64,000 bases of DNA, taken from Novimethylophilus kurashikiensis (GTDB lineage: Bacteria > Pseudomonadota > Gammaproteobacteria > Burkholderiales > Methylophilaceae). Both the position numbers and the translations under genes were made by a program. The stretch covers positions 1 to 64,000 of the forward strand of contig NZ_BDOQ01000007.1 of NCBI RefSeq assembly GCF_003112435.1, in the 5' to 3' direction. The first letter of the stretch is position 1; each line of letters begins with the position of its first letter. This document shows, in pieces, positions 31,264 to 40,775 of this stretch. Below the pieces are notes generated by a model, which had not been told where the DNA came from, searched no databases, and worked only from the letters and a program-made list of their open reading frames with translations.

Positions 31264-31287
31264 TTATCCATACCTATTGGATATTTT

Positions 31288-32028
31288 ATGCCAGAACGCA
31301 TCGCCGAGCCAGGAGTGCAAGCTGCTGGCCGTCAATTTGTATTCGACCGCAGTATTCAGGAAGAAAAGTCCGGATTAACCCGGCTTTTCAGCCAACTCCC
31401 ACCTTTTGCTTTGTCCCCATGGCACGACCTCCGCAACGACCGTGAATGGTGGGCTCGCGGCGTTGACTACATCCTCGAAGGAGGCGTTAAGGTCGATTTT
31501 AAGGTTGAAAAGCAGCGTGTGAGGAATTGCGCGGCTGAACTCATCAAGGCCGACCGGCCCTCTCTCCGCCCTGGTTGGCTACTATCCAGCGAATCGCATT
31601 GGATTATTCATTACTTCGAACAGACAGGCGAAATCGTTTGCCTACCTACCCACGGTTATCGTGAGTTGGTTTTGAAGGGATGCCAATCAGGTGAACTTCG
31701 GGACGCCGTCTCCGCCGCAAATTATGGCCGCCGGGATTCTGAGTTACTTTATCTCACCTGGAATGCTTTGCTCCCAGTTAACAAGGCCCTTCGCTGCATT
31801 TCCGGCGCGTTTTGGAGCAAAATTGAAGGCCCTGTAACGCCCGGCATCCTCGACGAGGCTAGGGATGGTCTGGCGGTGCCCATTGAGTGGCTGTCGCTTT
31901 GGTTGCAGCAGGGGGCTATTGCACCGAAAGAGCACGACCCGCAATTGGCCGGCTTAGGGAGCCTGCTTGAAGTTCTTAAACCATACGATAGAGCCCGCCG
32001 GACTAACCAGCAACACTATCGCAGCTGA
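31288..32028 (+). CDS. possible PD-(D/E)XK-type nuclease
   Basis: Start set at ATG 31288, 25 bases after the -10; a longer frame from GTG 31216 begins inside the thyA terminator. The 246-residue product has, at about 50-110, VDYILEGGVKVDFKVEKQR, NCAAELIK and PGWLLSSESHWIIHYF. This resembles a phage nuclease-like domain in which the order is DvkvD-K, an E strand and a GW-x-D element. The key Lys is part of FKVEK. Activity is not certain. The C-terminal half is unmatched. Confidence 0.55.
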   Translation: MPERIAEPGVQAAGRQFVFDRSIQEEKSGLTRLFSQLPPFALSPWHDLRNDREWWARGVDYILEGGVKVDFKVEKQRVRNCAAELIKADRPSLRPGWLLSSESHWIIHYFEQTGEIVCLPTHGYRELVLKGCQSGELRDAVSAANYGRRDSELLYLTWNALLPVNKALRCISGAFWSKIEGPVTPGILDEARDGLAVPIEWLSLWLQQGAIAPKEHDPQLAGLGSLLEVLKPYDRARRTNQQHYRS

Positions 32029-32038
32029 GCGTCAAAGT

Positions 32039-32066
32039 AAAAAGGCTCCACTCAGGGAGCCTTTTT
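32039..32066. terminator. bidirectional terminator
   Basis: AAAAAGGCTCC-ACTCAG-GGAGCCTTTTT between the convergent nuclease-like and parC genes. Confidence 0.85.
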
Positions 32067-32082
32067 ATTTCAGCCGGGAGGG

Positions 32083-34548
32083 TTAGATGTCTTCCTCCTC
32101 ACCATCTTCCAGTTGCACGTTCTCGTCAAACTCGAACAGCGTAGGTTGAGGTATTGGCGAAGCCTGGGCCGAACTCTCCGCGACTGGCAGTTCCCCCGAG
32201 ACCACTTCGGCCGTGAATCCCGTAGCCAAAGCCTTCTCTGGGAGGAAAGCACCGGCGCGAGCGCGGTGGCCAATGTAGACCTCCAAGCCATCTGCCTCGA
32301 TGACGAATTCCGTGAGTTTCTTGCGGCCGGCCGGCTGGGTAGAGACCTTCAGTTCCTCGATGCGGCCCTCGAAGGCGCCTGAGGCAATTAAGGTATCCTT
32401 GCCCTTCAAGGCCATCAACTGTACCCCACGGCCCTTGGCCATTTGCTTCATTTCGGTCAGCGGACAAATCAGCATCTTCCCGGCGCTAGAAGCAAATACG
32501 GCTTCACCAATCTCGGTCACGGCAGAGAGTTTCACTGGAGGCAGAATGACTTCACCTGCCTCCAGGGTCATGACGGCCTTACCCGCCTTTTGGCGCGTGA
32601 CCAGGTCTTCACCTGTGCAAATGAAGCCGTAGCCGCCGGTGCCTGAGAGCAGGTATTGGGCCTTGGCATCCAGCACAAACACATGAGCAATCTTGTTGTT
32701 GCCGATATCGGCCAACGAGGTCAGCGGAACCCCATCGCCATTGCCTTTCGGGAAGGCCGAGGCTGCTACATTGTAGGCGCGACCAGTCGTGTCGAAGAAC
32801 ACCACCGTCTGGCTCGTGCGTGTGTCGATAATGGCCAATGGCGCGTCGCCTACTTTCCATGTCAGCGTAGAGGTATCGACCTTATGCCCGGCACGAGCGC
32901 GCAGCCAACCATGCTTCGATACGACCAGGGTCACTGGGTCGTCCGCCACAGAAACGGATTTAGCATCGGAGAGGGTTACTTTAGCCGCGGCTTCGATGAT
33001 GGTGCGACGGTCATCGCCATATTTCTTGGCGTCTTCATCGATTTCCGTGGCCACCAGCGTACGCAGGGCTTCGTCATTAGACAGCAGATGCTTGAGTCCC
33101 TTTGCCTCTTCACGCAGCTTCTTCAGCTCTTCGCCAATCTTGATGCCTTCCAGGCGGGCTAATTGACGCAGGCGGATTTCAAGAATGTCTTCAGCCTGAA
33201 TTTCCGTCAGCTTGAACTCACGCATCAAGTCAGCTTTAGGGTCATCCGATTCGCGAATAACCCGGATAGCACGGTCGATATCCAGCAGGATGGCTTGGCG
33301 GCCTTCCAGGATGTGAATACGCTTCTCTGCGGCCTCCAGGCGATGCTGGGTGCGACGAATGACTGTCTGCAGGCGGAAGGCACACCATTCGCTCAGCATG
33401 CTGAACAGGCTGGCTTGGCGCGGCGCCCCGCCGGTACCCAGCACGGTTAGATTGATAGCTGCATTGGTTTCGAGGCTGGTATGAGCCAGCAGCAAACGAA
33501 TCAGGTCGTCCTTATCCATGCGGGAGGATGCCGGCTCAATCACCAGGCGAACCTTGAATTCCTTGCCCGACTCATCGCGTACGCCATCGGAAGCAATCGC
33601 CGACAGGAAGGCAGCTTTCAGGTTGGTCTGCTCAGGCGTGAATACCTTCTTGCCTGCTTTCTCCTTGGGTACCGGGTTAGAGCAGGCTTCGATTTCAGAC
33701 ATCACCTGCGCGGTCGACACCCCGGGCGGCAACTCATTCACGACGAGGCGCCATTGGCCGCGCGCCAGGTTCTCAATCGTCCAGCGAGCACGCACACGCA
33801 GGCTACCGCGACCGGTACGATATGCGGACTCAATCTCGTCGCGGGTCGAAATGATTTGAGCGCCACCGGGATAGTCCGGCGCAGGGATAGCTGCGAGGAT
33901 GTCTTCTTCGGTAGTGTCCGGGTTCCGGATGAGTGAAGAAGCCGCAGAAGCAACTTCGCGCAGGTTATGGGAGGGCATTTCAGTCGCCATACCCACCGCA
34001 ATGCCAGAGGCCCCATTCAGTAGAACAAACGGCAATCGCGCCGGCAATAAGCAGGGCTCGTCGTTAACACCGTCATAATTGGGGCGCCAGTCTACGGTGC
34101 CTTCATCCAGCTCGGACAGCAGCAGTTCGGCAATCGGGGTGAGGCGAGCCTCGGTGTATCGCATTGCCGCCGCGCCGTCGCCATCTCTGGAACCGAAGTT
34201 GCCCTGGCCATCTACAATCGGGTACCGCAGGCTCCAGTCCTGAGCCATGCGTACCATGGCTTCATAAACCGACGAGTCGCCGTGTGGGTGGTACTTACCG
34301 ATAACATCGCCAACCACGCGAGCGGATTTAACGTGTTTCGGGCTACGGTAGAGGCCCATGCGGTGCATGGCGTAGAGGATGCGTCGCTGTACCGGCTTCT
34401 GGCCATCCGCGACCGAGGGTAGGGCGCGGCCGGTCACTACGCTCATCGCGTATTCCAGATAACGCTGTGAGGCATACTGGGCCGGTTGTGGCAAAGTGAC
34501 TGGCATATTGCCGTTATCGCCTTCGTTCAATGTGAGCTCTTCAGACAT
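32083..34548 (-). CDS. parC: DNA topoisomerase IV subunit A
   Basis: The 821-residue protein is a full Par[16 protein letters not shown] near residue 30, the quinolone region [19 protein letters not shown] with the unmutated Ser and Glu, [14 protein letters not shown] with the catalytic Tyr, the GyrA-box-free C-terminal beta-pinwheel, and a very acidic tail (EDGEEEDI). With ParE it decatenates and relaxes DNA. It is the third gene of a coupled parE, small protein, parC unit on the minus strand. Confidence 0.95.
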   Translation of the reverse strand: MSEELTLNEGDNGNMPVTLPQPAQYASQRYLEYAMSVVTGRALPSVADGQKPVQRRILYAMHRMGLYRSPKHVKSARVVGDVIGKYHPHGDSSVYEAMVRMAQDWSLRYPIVDGQGNFGSRDGDGAAAMRYTEARLTPIAELLLSELDEGTVDWRPNYDGVNDEPCLLPARLPFVLLNGASGIAVGMATEMPSHNLREVASAASSLIRNPDTTEEDILAAIPAPDYPGGAQIISTRDEIESAYRTGRGSLRVRARWTIENLARGQWRLVVNELPPGVSTAQVMSEIEACSNPVPKEKAGKKVFTPEQTNLKAAFLSAIASDGVRDESGKEFKVRLVIEPASSRMDKDDLIRLLLAHTSLETNAAINLTVLGTGGAPRQASLFSMLSEWCAFRLQTVIRRTQHRLEAAEKRIHILEGRQAILLDIDRAIRVIRESDDPKADLMREFKLTEIQAEDILEIRLRQLARLEGIKIGEELKKLREEAKGLKHLLSNDEALRTLVATEIDEDAKKYGDDRRTIIEAAAKVTLSDAKSVSVADDPVTLVVSKHGWLRARAGHKVDTSTLTWKVGDAPLAIIDTRTSQTVVFFDTTGRAYNVAASAFPKGNGDGVPLTSLADIGNNKIAHVFVLDAKAQYLLSGTGGYGFICTGEDLVTRQKAGKAVMTLEAGEVILPPVKLSAVTEIGEAVFASSAGKMLICPLTEMKQMAKGRGVQLMALKGKDTLIASGAFEGRIEELKVSTQPAGRKKLTEFVIEADGLEVYIGHRARAGAFLPEKALATGFTAEVVSGELPVAESSAQASPIPQPTLFEFDENVQLEDGEEEDI

Positions 34549-34563
34549 GTCGTGTCCTTAGGG

Positions 34564-34794
34564 TTAATGTTTCACCGGCTTGGCCGGGGAAAGGTCGTTA
34601 ACGATGTTGCCGTGGGCGTCCACGAAGGTCAGCTGCAAGCCGTTTCGTGCGCGCTCGGAAATGAGTTGGTAGAGCCGAACAGCCTGCGCCAGCGCTGCAT
34701 TAGGAGAGAGCTCGTGCGCCTCAGCCTCAGCCAGCAGCACCGCCATATGATTGTCAGGCAGGTGCAATTCGACGGGCGGAAATGAGTTAGGCAT
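34564..34794 (-). CDS. small protein between parE and parC, ribbon-helix-helix-like
   Basis: The ATG at 34794 overlaps the parE stop (GATGCCTAA), and the frame ends 15 bases before parC, so it is translated in the same mRNA. The 76-residue protein reads VELHLPDNHMAVLLAEAEAHELSPNAALAQAVRLYQLI. That is a strand followed by two helices, as in CopG/Arc-type DNA-binding proteins, then a short strand segment GLQLTFVDAHGNIV. It could regulate the operon or act as a topoisomerase accessory factor. Confidence 0.65.
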   Translation of the reverse strand: MPNSFPPVELHLPDNHMAVLLAEAEAHELSPNAALAQAVRLYQLISERARNGLQLTFVDAHGNIVNDLSPAKPVKH

Positions 34795-36739
34795 CAGCTT
34801 CCACCGTGCCGCCATCGCGTTCCATCCATTCGCGGCGGCCAGCCGCCTGATTCTTACCCATGAGCAAGGTGAAGGTGTCGCGCATGATTTCAATTTCTTC
34901 ACGTGTCGCCTGGAATGGCACCATACGACGAGTATCCGGGCACAAGGTCGTTTCCCAGAGCTGCTCGGGATTCATTTCACCCAAGCCCTTGAATCGTGAA
35001 ACAGTAATGCGATGGTCGGAGACGCCTTCATCGCGCAGCTTCTTCATTGCCTGCTCTTTTTCAGACTCGTCCAGGCAGTAGACCTTCTTGGTATGGCCGC
35101 GCGTCTCGGCGTCCACCCGGTACAGAGGAGGCTGAGCCACATAAATGTTGCCGTTTTCCACCAACTTGGGGAAATGCTTTAGGAACAGGGTGAACAGCAG
35201 CACCTGAATGTGGGACCCGTCAACGTCAGCGTCCGACATCACGATGATGCGGCCATAGCGCAGATGGGCCAACAGGCCTTCCTTGTCCATGTCGGCGATA
35301 TCGTGCGGGTCAACCCCAATTGCGACAGAAATGTCATGGACTTCGTTGTTCTTGAACAACTGGTCGCGTTCCACTTCCCAAGTATTCAGCACCTTGCCGC
35401 GAAGCGGTAGCACAGCTTGTGTTTCCTTGTCGCGGCCTTGTTTTGCGGAGCCGCCGGCAGAGTCCCCTTCCACCAGGAACACCTCGTTACGGGTGATATC
35501 GTCGGACTCGCAATCCGTAAGCTTGCCGGGTAGGGTGGCGATGCCGGAGGACTTTTTCTTCTCGACCTTTTGAGTGGCGCGCATGCGGTTTTGAGCAGCC
35601 TTCACCGCCAGCTCAGCAATTTTCTTACCGTACTCTGCGTTGCTGTTGAGCCACAGCTCGACCGGGTCGCGAACCATGGCCGTAATGAGCTTGTAGGCAT
35701 CGCGAGAGGTGAGCTTTTCCTTGGTCTGCCCTTGAAACTGTGGGTCCAGCACCTTAGCCGACAGGAGGAAGGTCATCCGGTTGCAGACGTCATCCTGAGC
35801 AAGCTTTACCTTGGCCGGCAGCATGGCGTGATGTTCTGCAAAAGCCTTTACCGCTTCAAATACGCCAGACTTCAATCCAGCCTCGTGGGTACCGCCCTCC
35901 AGCGTGGGAATCAGGTTGACATAGGACTCAGTAGAACTGCTTCCTTCTTCCGTCCAGGTGAGTGCCCATGACGCGCCTTCCCCTACTGCAAAACCGTTTT
36001 CAGTTTCGACATACTTCTCGCCTACGAAGATGGGCACCAGCGAGTCTGCGGTAAGCATTTCTGCCAGGTATTCCGCCATGCCGGTGGTGTAGCACCATTC
36101 TTTCTTCTCCTGCCCGTCGACTTCCAGGGTGACAGTAACGCCCGGCATCAACACTGCCTTCGAGCGCAACAGGTGCTCCAGTAGCCGGAGGTTTACCTTG
36201 GGGGAGTCGAAGTACTTAGGATTTGGCTGAATACGCACTGTGGTGCCAGAGGTCCGGGGGCCGCAATCGCCGACCTGCTGCAGCGGCTCAACAACGAAGC
36301 CGTCCTCAAAGGCCATCTGATACACACCGCCCTCACGCTTAACCTCAACCTCCAGTCTGGAGGAAAGCGCGTTGGTGACCGAGACGCCGACGCCGTGCAA
36401 ACCGCCGGAAAATCGATAAGCGTTCCCGGAATCCTTCTTGTTGAACTTGCCTCCAGCATGCAACTTGGAGAACACCAGCTCAACGGCAGGCTTGCCTTCT
36501 TCTGGATGGACATCAACCGGAATACCACGACCGTTGTCGGAGACTTCAATCAAGCCGGATGCTTTTACTGTCACCGAGATACGCTTGGCAAACTTGGCCA
36601 GGGCTTCGTCGGCCGCGTTATCGATGACTTCCTGAATAATATGTGTCGGGTCATCCGTTCGGGTATACATGCCCGGACGTTCCTTCACTGGCTCAAGGTC
36701 TTTTAGAACCCGGATAGATGATGCTGAATAATCAGTCAT
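34787..36739 (-). CDS. parE: DNA topoisomerase IV subunit B
   Basis: The 650-residue protein has all GHKL/TOPRIM features: EVIDNAADEALA, VSDNGRGIPVDVH, LHAGGKF, GGLHGVGVSVTNALS in the ATPase; EVFLVEGDSAGGSAKQGRD and IIVMSDADVDGSHI in the TOPRIM domain; and RFKGLGEMNPEQLWETT at the C-terminus. It provides ATP-driven strand passage with ParC. The length is typical for ParE. Confidence 0.95.
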   Translation of the reverse strand: MTDYSASSIRVLKDLEPVKERPGMYTRTDDPTHIIQEVIDNAADEALAKFAKRISVTVKASGLIEVSDNGRGIPVDVHPEEGKPAVELVFSKLHAGGKFNKKDSGNAYRFSGGLHGVGVSVTNALSSRLEVEVKREGGVYQMAFEDGFVVEPLQQVGDCGPRTSGTTVRIQPNPKYFDSPKVNLRLLEHLLRSKAVLMPGVTVTLEVDGQEKKEWCYTTGMAEYLAEMLTADSLVPIFVGEKYVETENGFAVGEGASWALTWTEEGSSSTESYVNLIPTLEGGTHEAGLKSGVFEAVKAFAEHHAMLPAKVKLAQDDVCNRMTFLLSAKVLDPQFQGQTKEKLTSRDAYKLITAMVRDPVELWLNSNAEYGKKIAELAVKAAQNRMRATQKVEKKKSSGIATLPGKLTDCESDDITRNEVFLVEGDSAGGSAKQGRDKETQAVLPLRGKVLNTWEVERDQLFKNNEVHDISVAIGVDPHDIADMDKEGLLAHLRYGRIIVMSDADVDGSHIQVLLFTLFLKHFPKLVENGNIYVAQPPLYRVDAETRGHTKKVYCLDESEKEQAMKKLRDEGVSDHRITVSRFKGLGEMNPEQLWETTLCPDTRRMVPFQATREEIEIMRDTFTLLMGKNQAAGRREWMERDGGTVEADA

Positions 36740-36779
36740 GCGTTGTCTCCATTTTTATAGCTACATTCAGCAAGTCGTG

Positions 36780-37289
36780 TCAGTCCAAATAGGTGTCGGC
36801 AATGGCCGGCGGAAGCACTGTATAGCGAAAGGCTAGCGGGCCAAGCAGGGAAACCTTCAATAGATTCGAGTCGACCCATTTGATGGCGTAGAACACGCCT
36901 GCAAGTCTAAGCATCCGAATCACCCAAGGATTTGGGGCAAGCACATCGGTTGCCGTAAGTTCGAGCTGGCGACCCATCCATGCAGCGGCGAATAACCCGG
37001 CCGCGACAGACCGTGAAGCCCCAGCTTCGCAATGGACCATGAGCGGGTGCGCCTTGTGGCGCTGGCAGAATCGAAGAAACTCACCGGCATGGCCAAGCGA
37101 CATGGTGACGAAATTACCGCCCTTGCGGTCGGTGTCGTGAAATCCAAGACGCAGCAAATCACTCCAGCCCGCTAACGCTGCCGGTGATTGGCGCGGGTTA
37201 GTAATCGAAACACATACGGCGTCAGCTGAAGGGGTGTATTGCTCCGCCTTGAGGCGTGACAGCACCAAGATAGGACCTGGCTTGCTCAC
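36780..37289 (-). CDS. dual-specificity-phosphatase-like protein
   Basis: The 169-residue product contains the CX5R signature MVHCEAGASRS (His 86, Cys 87, Arg 93) followed by a helix, and an upstream region with FHDTDR where the general acid Asp would lie. Such small cysteine phosphatases act on protein or RNA 5' phosphates. The start overlaps the stop of the preceding gene by four bases (ATGA). It is the third phosphatase-fold gene in this window. Confidence 0.75.
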   Translation of the reverse strand: MSKPGPILVLSRLKAEQYTPSADAVCVSITNPRQSPAALAGWSDLLRLGFHDTDRKGGNFVTMSLGHAGEFLRFCQRHKAHPLMVHCEAGASRSVAAGLFAAAWMGRQLELTATDVLAPNPWVIRMLRLAGVFYAIKWVDSNLLKVSLLGPLAFRYTVLPPAIADTYLD

Positions 37290-37636
37290 TGAATCACCTT
37301 GCCGTTATGCTCAATGACGGCAGCGATAATGGGGTCTATGGCAGTCCGGTCGCACTCCACAAGCAAAAATGTGGTGTGCTGCGCTTGTCGCCACCGGAGA
37401 AAATAATCCTCAAGTGAAGGCGCGGCATTGGTGGGCAGGCTTGGCCCGTAAACAATACCACCCGCCAGAGTCACATGGGCCACATCTGGAATGCTATACA
37501 GGTCATAACTTTCATCGACCTCGTCACCATTAACACAAATTGTTTCTTCTTCGTGCCAAGTGGCACCCTCGTCATCCGGCCAGAAGTGAGGGTCTCGGTA
37601 GAACCGCTTGAACTCTGCCCCTGATAAGTTAATCAT
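37286..37636 (-). CDS. hypothetical protein coupled to the phosphatase
   Basis: A 116-residue acidic protein with TTGGAG upstream of ATG 37636. No motif is recognised; it contains several Trp/Tyr residues and an alpha/beta C-terminal part (HTTFLLVECDRTAIDPIIAAVIEH). It shares one mRNA with the phosphatase from a consensus promoter. Confidence 0.6.
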   Translation of the reverse strand: MINLSGAEFKRFYRDPHFWPDDEGATWHEEETICVNGDEVDESYDLYSIPDVAHVTLAGGIVYGPSLPTNAAPSLEDYFLRWRQAQHTTFLLVECDRTAIDPIIAAVIEHNGKVIQ

Positions 37637-37662
37637 ACATACTCCAAATTCAAGTTATTGCG

Positions 37663-37691
37663 ATTATAAGCCTATTGATGCCCATTGTCAA
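37663..37691 (-). promoter_or_regulatory. perfect consensus promoter
   Basis: Minus strand TTGACA (37691-37686), 17-base spacer, TATAAT (37668-37663). Every base matches the sigma70 consensus hexamers. Confidence 0.92.
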
Positions 37692-37824
37692 GCCATGTAA
37701 AAACCAGAATTTCTTTAGTTTTCAAGCGCAAATCGGCGTAAATTAAGGCTTTTACTGAATTTTATTAGCGTCAATTTAACAACCTTATTAGGATGCGAAT
37801 GAATTTGTTAACATCAAAATTACG

Positions 37825-37853
37825 TTGACATTAATGCTTCTTTTTGGTATAGT
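37825..37853 (+). promoter_or_regulatory. strong promoter with extended -10
   Basis: TTGACA (37825-37830), 17-base spacer ending TGG, TATAGT (37848-37853). Drives the three-gene envelope-stress-like module. Confidence 0.9.
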
Positions 37854-37883
37854 TCTAATTCACCTGTATGCAAAGGTTTCATT

Positions 37884-38738
37884 ATGAATAATAAATATGC
37901 TGTGAGAGCATTTGCGTTAATTACTGCTTTAGCGCTATCTGTGGGGGTGGTGGCAGAAGCTGCTGCCAAATCGGGTGGTCGGTCTGGATTTTCATCCAGT
38001 AGTTCCCATTCCTCCATAAGCAGCTCGCGCTCGTATGGGAGTGCATCCAGACCATCAAGTGGCTCGTCATACCAGGCGGCGTCCTCGGGTTATAAGCCTG
38101 TCGCACCTGCGCCTCGTTCTGGGTTTTCTACCCCTGCGGCAGTGGCCGCAAAGCCTGCACCTTCCGCATTGGGAAGTGCGGTTTATGCGGCAAGCGCAAA
38201 TAAGGCGGCGGTGGCTAGTTATACGGCTGCGACGGCCGCAAAGCAATCACCTCCTGTGGCTGGCAGCGGGACGACCTATCGGGCTGTGGCCCCTCAATCA
38301 GCGCCTGCCTATGTCGCTCAGGCGCCGTCTTATGCTCCCCCGACTGTCATCCACCATACGACCGTAGTTCATGAATCGAGTGCTGGCAGTAGCAACTTCT
38401 TCTGGGGGTACCTGCTTGGGTCGGCGAGCCATCATGACCATGACCGTACCGTCGTCATCAACAATGGCACTCCTGGCGGCTATGCTCAGTCTGCTGGAGT
38501 GGCACCGGGTTACACCGTTAATTCGGACTCGCCTGGTGTAACGCAAGCCGCTGCGGTGCGGCAACCGGTGGCGGCTCCAGCGCAGCAATTAGCTCAGCCG
38601 CAAGAGGAATCACACTTCTTCCGCAATCTGTTGCTGTTGCTGGGTACTGGCGCATTAATCTTCGGTGGCTATCGCTTGTGGTCGGCGCGTACGGCTCGTA
38701 TTCAAAAGCTCACGCCCAAGCATAACTACTCCCTTTAA
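37884..38738 (+). CDS. Ser/Ala/Pro-rich exported membrane protein
   Basis: The 284-residue protein has an N-terminal signal or anchor (residues 8-27), then a low-complexity Ser-rich segment (SSSSSHSSISSSRSYGS), a long Ala/Pro/Val region and a His-rich patch (SHHDHDR). A C-terminal transmembrane helix (about 245-265) precedes a basic tail. The middle should be outside the cytoplasm. AAAGG precedes the ATG. First gene of a module with DUF2491-like and PspA-like genes. Confidence 0.65.
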   Translation: MNNKYAVRAFALITALALSVGVVAEAAAKSGGRSGFSSSSSHSSISSSRSYGSASRPSSGSSYQAASSGYKPVAPAPRSGFSTPAAVAAKPAPSALGSAVYAASANKAAVASYTAATAAKQSPPVAGSGTTYRAVAPQSAPAYVAQAPSYAPPTVIHHTTVVHESSAGSSNFFWGYLLGSASHHDHDRTVVINNGTPGGYAQSAGVAPGYTVNSDSPGVTQAAAVRQPVAAPAQQLAQPQEESHFFRNLLLLLGTGALIFGGYRLWSARTARIQKLTPKHNYSL

Positions 38739-38758
38739 GTTGAGCCAAGGATTATCTG

Positions 38759-39553
38759 ATGAGTATTTTTGAATTAGGGCGCCGCATTCTGGATAAGAAG
38801 CTGGATGCCCATGCGCAAGCGGCTGTTAAGGCTGAGCGTGAAGATAAAGGCTTGCCGTTGGGCGCGCGCATCGGCTCTCTGCTGGAATTGCCTGTGGCAG
38901 ATTTCGCCCTCTTAAACAAGTCGCTGATGCGCGTCCCCGCTAAGCAGCAACAGGTAGTGGCATTGAGTCGCTTGCATCTCGATGAAGCGGAGGATATCGG
39001 GCTCTACCGTTTGTATACCGATTGCGGTAGCGACCGGGCAGGGGATGGCGCAAGCTTCCTGCAAGTGTTGACCTCCGGGAGCGAAGTTCAGGAGGCGACT
39101 TACTACCAATTCCTGTTTCGCTCGATTCCTGTGACGGAAGAAGAGCAGGCGCCGTATCTCGGCGAAGGCTTTGGCTTGGGTGAGCAGCTTTACAGCATGG
39201 CGGACGACCAGCTGGAATTAATCGGGCTGGATAGCAGCCAGATTGAAAATTTGCTGGGGGATGCGGAAGCGCTCGATTTTGTCCGTGACACCCCGGGTGG
39301 CGACTATGTTCCGCCCATCCTCGCTACCGAAAATCGTATCGACGACCAGTTTGGCGACAAGGGCCTGTCGCAGACCATCCGCTTCATGCAATACATGCGT
39401 GTGCTGCCGGAAGACGGGTTGGGTTCGAAGGAAGAGCGCTTGCTGATTTCATTTTCAGTGGTTGACTCCCTGGATGGCCAAAAGGCCCCAATGGTGCACA
39501 TTGATTTCATGATTGGCATTCCGCTGTCGCTCTCCAAAATCAAGGTGTACTAA
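38759..39553 (+). CDS. DUF2491 (YjfK)-like protein
   Basis: The 264-residue protein follows the DUF2491 pattern: LPLGARIGSLLELPVADFALL (35-55), QQVVALSRLHLDEAEDIGLYRLYTD, FLQVLTSG, and YLGEGFGLGEQLYSM. E. coli yjfK of this family sits in a stress operon beside the PspA-like yjfJ, and here a PspA-like gene also follows. AAGGAT precedes the ATG. Function is unknown; the pairing is the main clue. Confidence 0.65.
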   Translation: MSIFELGRRILDKKLDAHAQAAVKAEREDKGLPLGARIGSLLELPVADFALLNKSLMRVPAKQQQVVALSRLHLDEAEDIGLYRLYTDCGSDRAGDGASFLQVLTSGSEVQEATYYQFLFRSIPVTEEEQAPYLGEGFGLGEQLYSMADDQLELIGLDSSQIENLLGDAEALDFVRDTPGGDYVPPILATENRIDDQFGDKGLSQTIRFMQYMRVLPEDGLGSKEERLLISFSVVDSLDGQKAPMVHIDFMIGIPLSLSKIKVY

Positions 39554-39607
39554 GCAAAGTTTTACCGTAACCGTAACAACAATCTCAATAATCGTTAGGA
39601 GACTATT

Positions 39608-40366
39608 ATGTCTGGATGGACCAATTCTTTCTCTCTGCTCGCAAAACATGGCCAGAAGCTTGGTGATTCGCTGTTCGCATTCCTCGCCGCAAGTGACCCG
39701 GAAACGGCATTGGAGGTAGACCGCGAAAAGCTGGAACAAGACCTGCATGATGCCGCTGTTAAGCTGGCAGCAGCAAACCGTAAGCGTGATGATGCCCAGG
39801 CTGCTCTGACCAAACTGCAAAATGACATCGCCAACGACCAGAAGGCCGCCGGCGTTCTACTGCAAAAGCTGGATGCCAAGGAAATCGATGAGTCCGTCGT
39901 CACTGACTTCACCGACAACCTGGAAGACATGCAAAAGCGCCTGCCTGATGCTGTTCAAGACGCGGCTGACGCCAAGGAATACGCCGACACCCTAAACGAA
40001 ATCGTCACTTCGGTGAAATCTCGTTTGGAAGACTTCGACCGCGCCGCCAAGCAGGCTACCCGCGACATCGACCGTGCCAAGGCGGATGTTGAACGTCAGC
40101 AAATGCGTGCCGCGCAAGCCCAGGAACTGGAAGCTATGCGTAATGGTACGGGCACCGTCTCCACAGCATTGGGTGCGCTGGGCCAGAAGGCGACACAACT
40201 GCGCGACGAAGCCGCTGCGCTGCAAACCGTCAATGATGTGAAGGCGAAGCCTGAAGCGCGTGCAAACGCAGTGGAAGAAGCCCGTCGCATTGCTGCTGGC
40301 ACGTCCACCCAAGGGGAGTCGGCCGCAGACCGACTGCGTCGCTTAGCTGGCGGCCAGAGCGTATAA
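39608..40366 (+). CDS. PspA/IM30-like (YjfJ-type) coiled-coil protein
   Basis: A 252-residue, almost fully alpha-helical protein with long charged heptads (LEVDREKLEQDLHDAAVKL, then LEDFDRAAKQATRDIDRAK). The N-terminus is amphipathic and the C-terminus reads ESAADRLRRLAGGQ, as in YjfJ relatives. PspA-family proteins form membrane-repair scaffolds. Located 55 bases after the DUF2491 gene and ended by a terminator. Confidence 0.65.
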   Translation: MSGWTNSFSLLAKHGQKLGDSLFAFLAASDPETALEVDREKLEQDLHDAAVKLAAANRKRDDAQAALTKLQNDIANDQKAAGVLLQKLDAKEIDESVVTDFTDNLEDMQKRLPDAVQDAADAKEYADTLNEIVTSVKSRLEDFDRAAKQATRDIDRAKADVERQQMRAAQAQELEAMRNGTGTVSTALGALGQKATQLRDEAAALQTVNDVKAKPEARANAVEEARRIAAGTSTQGESAADRLRRLAGGQSV

Positions 40367-40380
40367 CTTGTAGTAACCCA

Positions 40381-40411
40381 TGGACCGGGTCAGGTGACCC
40401 GGTCCAATTTC
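40381..40411 (+). terminator. intrinsic terminator
   Basis: TGGACCGGGTCA-GG-TGACCCGGTCCA then ATTTCT. Confidence 0.75.
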
Positions 40412-40473
40412 TAAGTACGCATCCCCTCATCCACGTCTAGCATTTCGACTACGCTGCCCCTTAAATATCCTAC

Positions 40474-40502
40474 TTGAGTAAAACATTCAGTTATACTAGG
40501 AT
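40474..40502 (+). promoter_or_regulatory. probable mazEF promoter
   Basis: TTGAGT (40474-40479), 17-base spacer, TAGGAT (40497-40502); TATACT at 40492 overlaps. Confidence 0.55.
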
Positions 40503-40529
40503 AGGATTTTTGATTGTCAGGAGGTTCCT

Positions 40530-40775
40530 ATGCTTCAGACCCTACGCAAAGCGGGCGGCTCGCTCGTAATGACTGTGCCAAAGGCATTTATCGACCAGAA
40601 TGCATTGAGCGAAGGCTCGCAGGTTGAACTACACCTGCAGGGAAAGAAATTGACGGTGGAAGCACCGACCCGGCCTCGCTACAAACTGGCTGACCTTATG
40701 GCTGAGATGCCTCAAGGACTGCCGCGTATTGATGGATGGGAAGACATGCCCTCGGTAGGATTGGAAAACAGTTGA
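40530..40775 (+). CDS. mazE: MazE-like antitoxin (AbrB fold)
   Basis: The 81-residue protein starts MLQTLRKAGGSLVMTVPKAFIDQ and continues SQVELHLQGKKLTVEA, the swapped-hairpin AbrB/MazE DNA-binding domain. The C-terminal tail (YKLADLMAEMPQGLPRID) is the toxin-binding part. An AGGAGG site precedes the ATG. The stop overlaps the toxin start (TGATG). It should repress the operon and neutralise MazF. Confidence 0.85.
   Translation: MLQTLRKAGGSLVMTVPKAFIDQNALSEGSQVELHLQGKKLTVEAPTRPRYKLADLMAEMPQGLPRIDGWEDMPSVGLENS

Noticed and set aside
31216-31287. GTG start extending the nuclease-like protein
   Set aside because: It lies in the thyA terminator and before the promoter at 31255.
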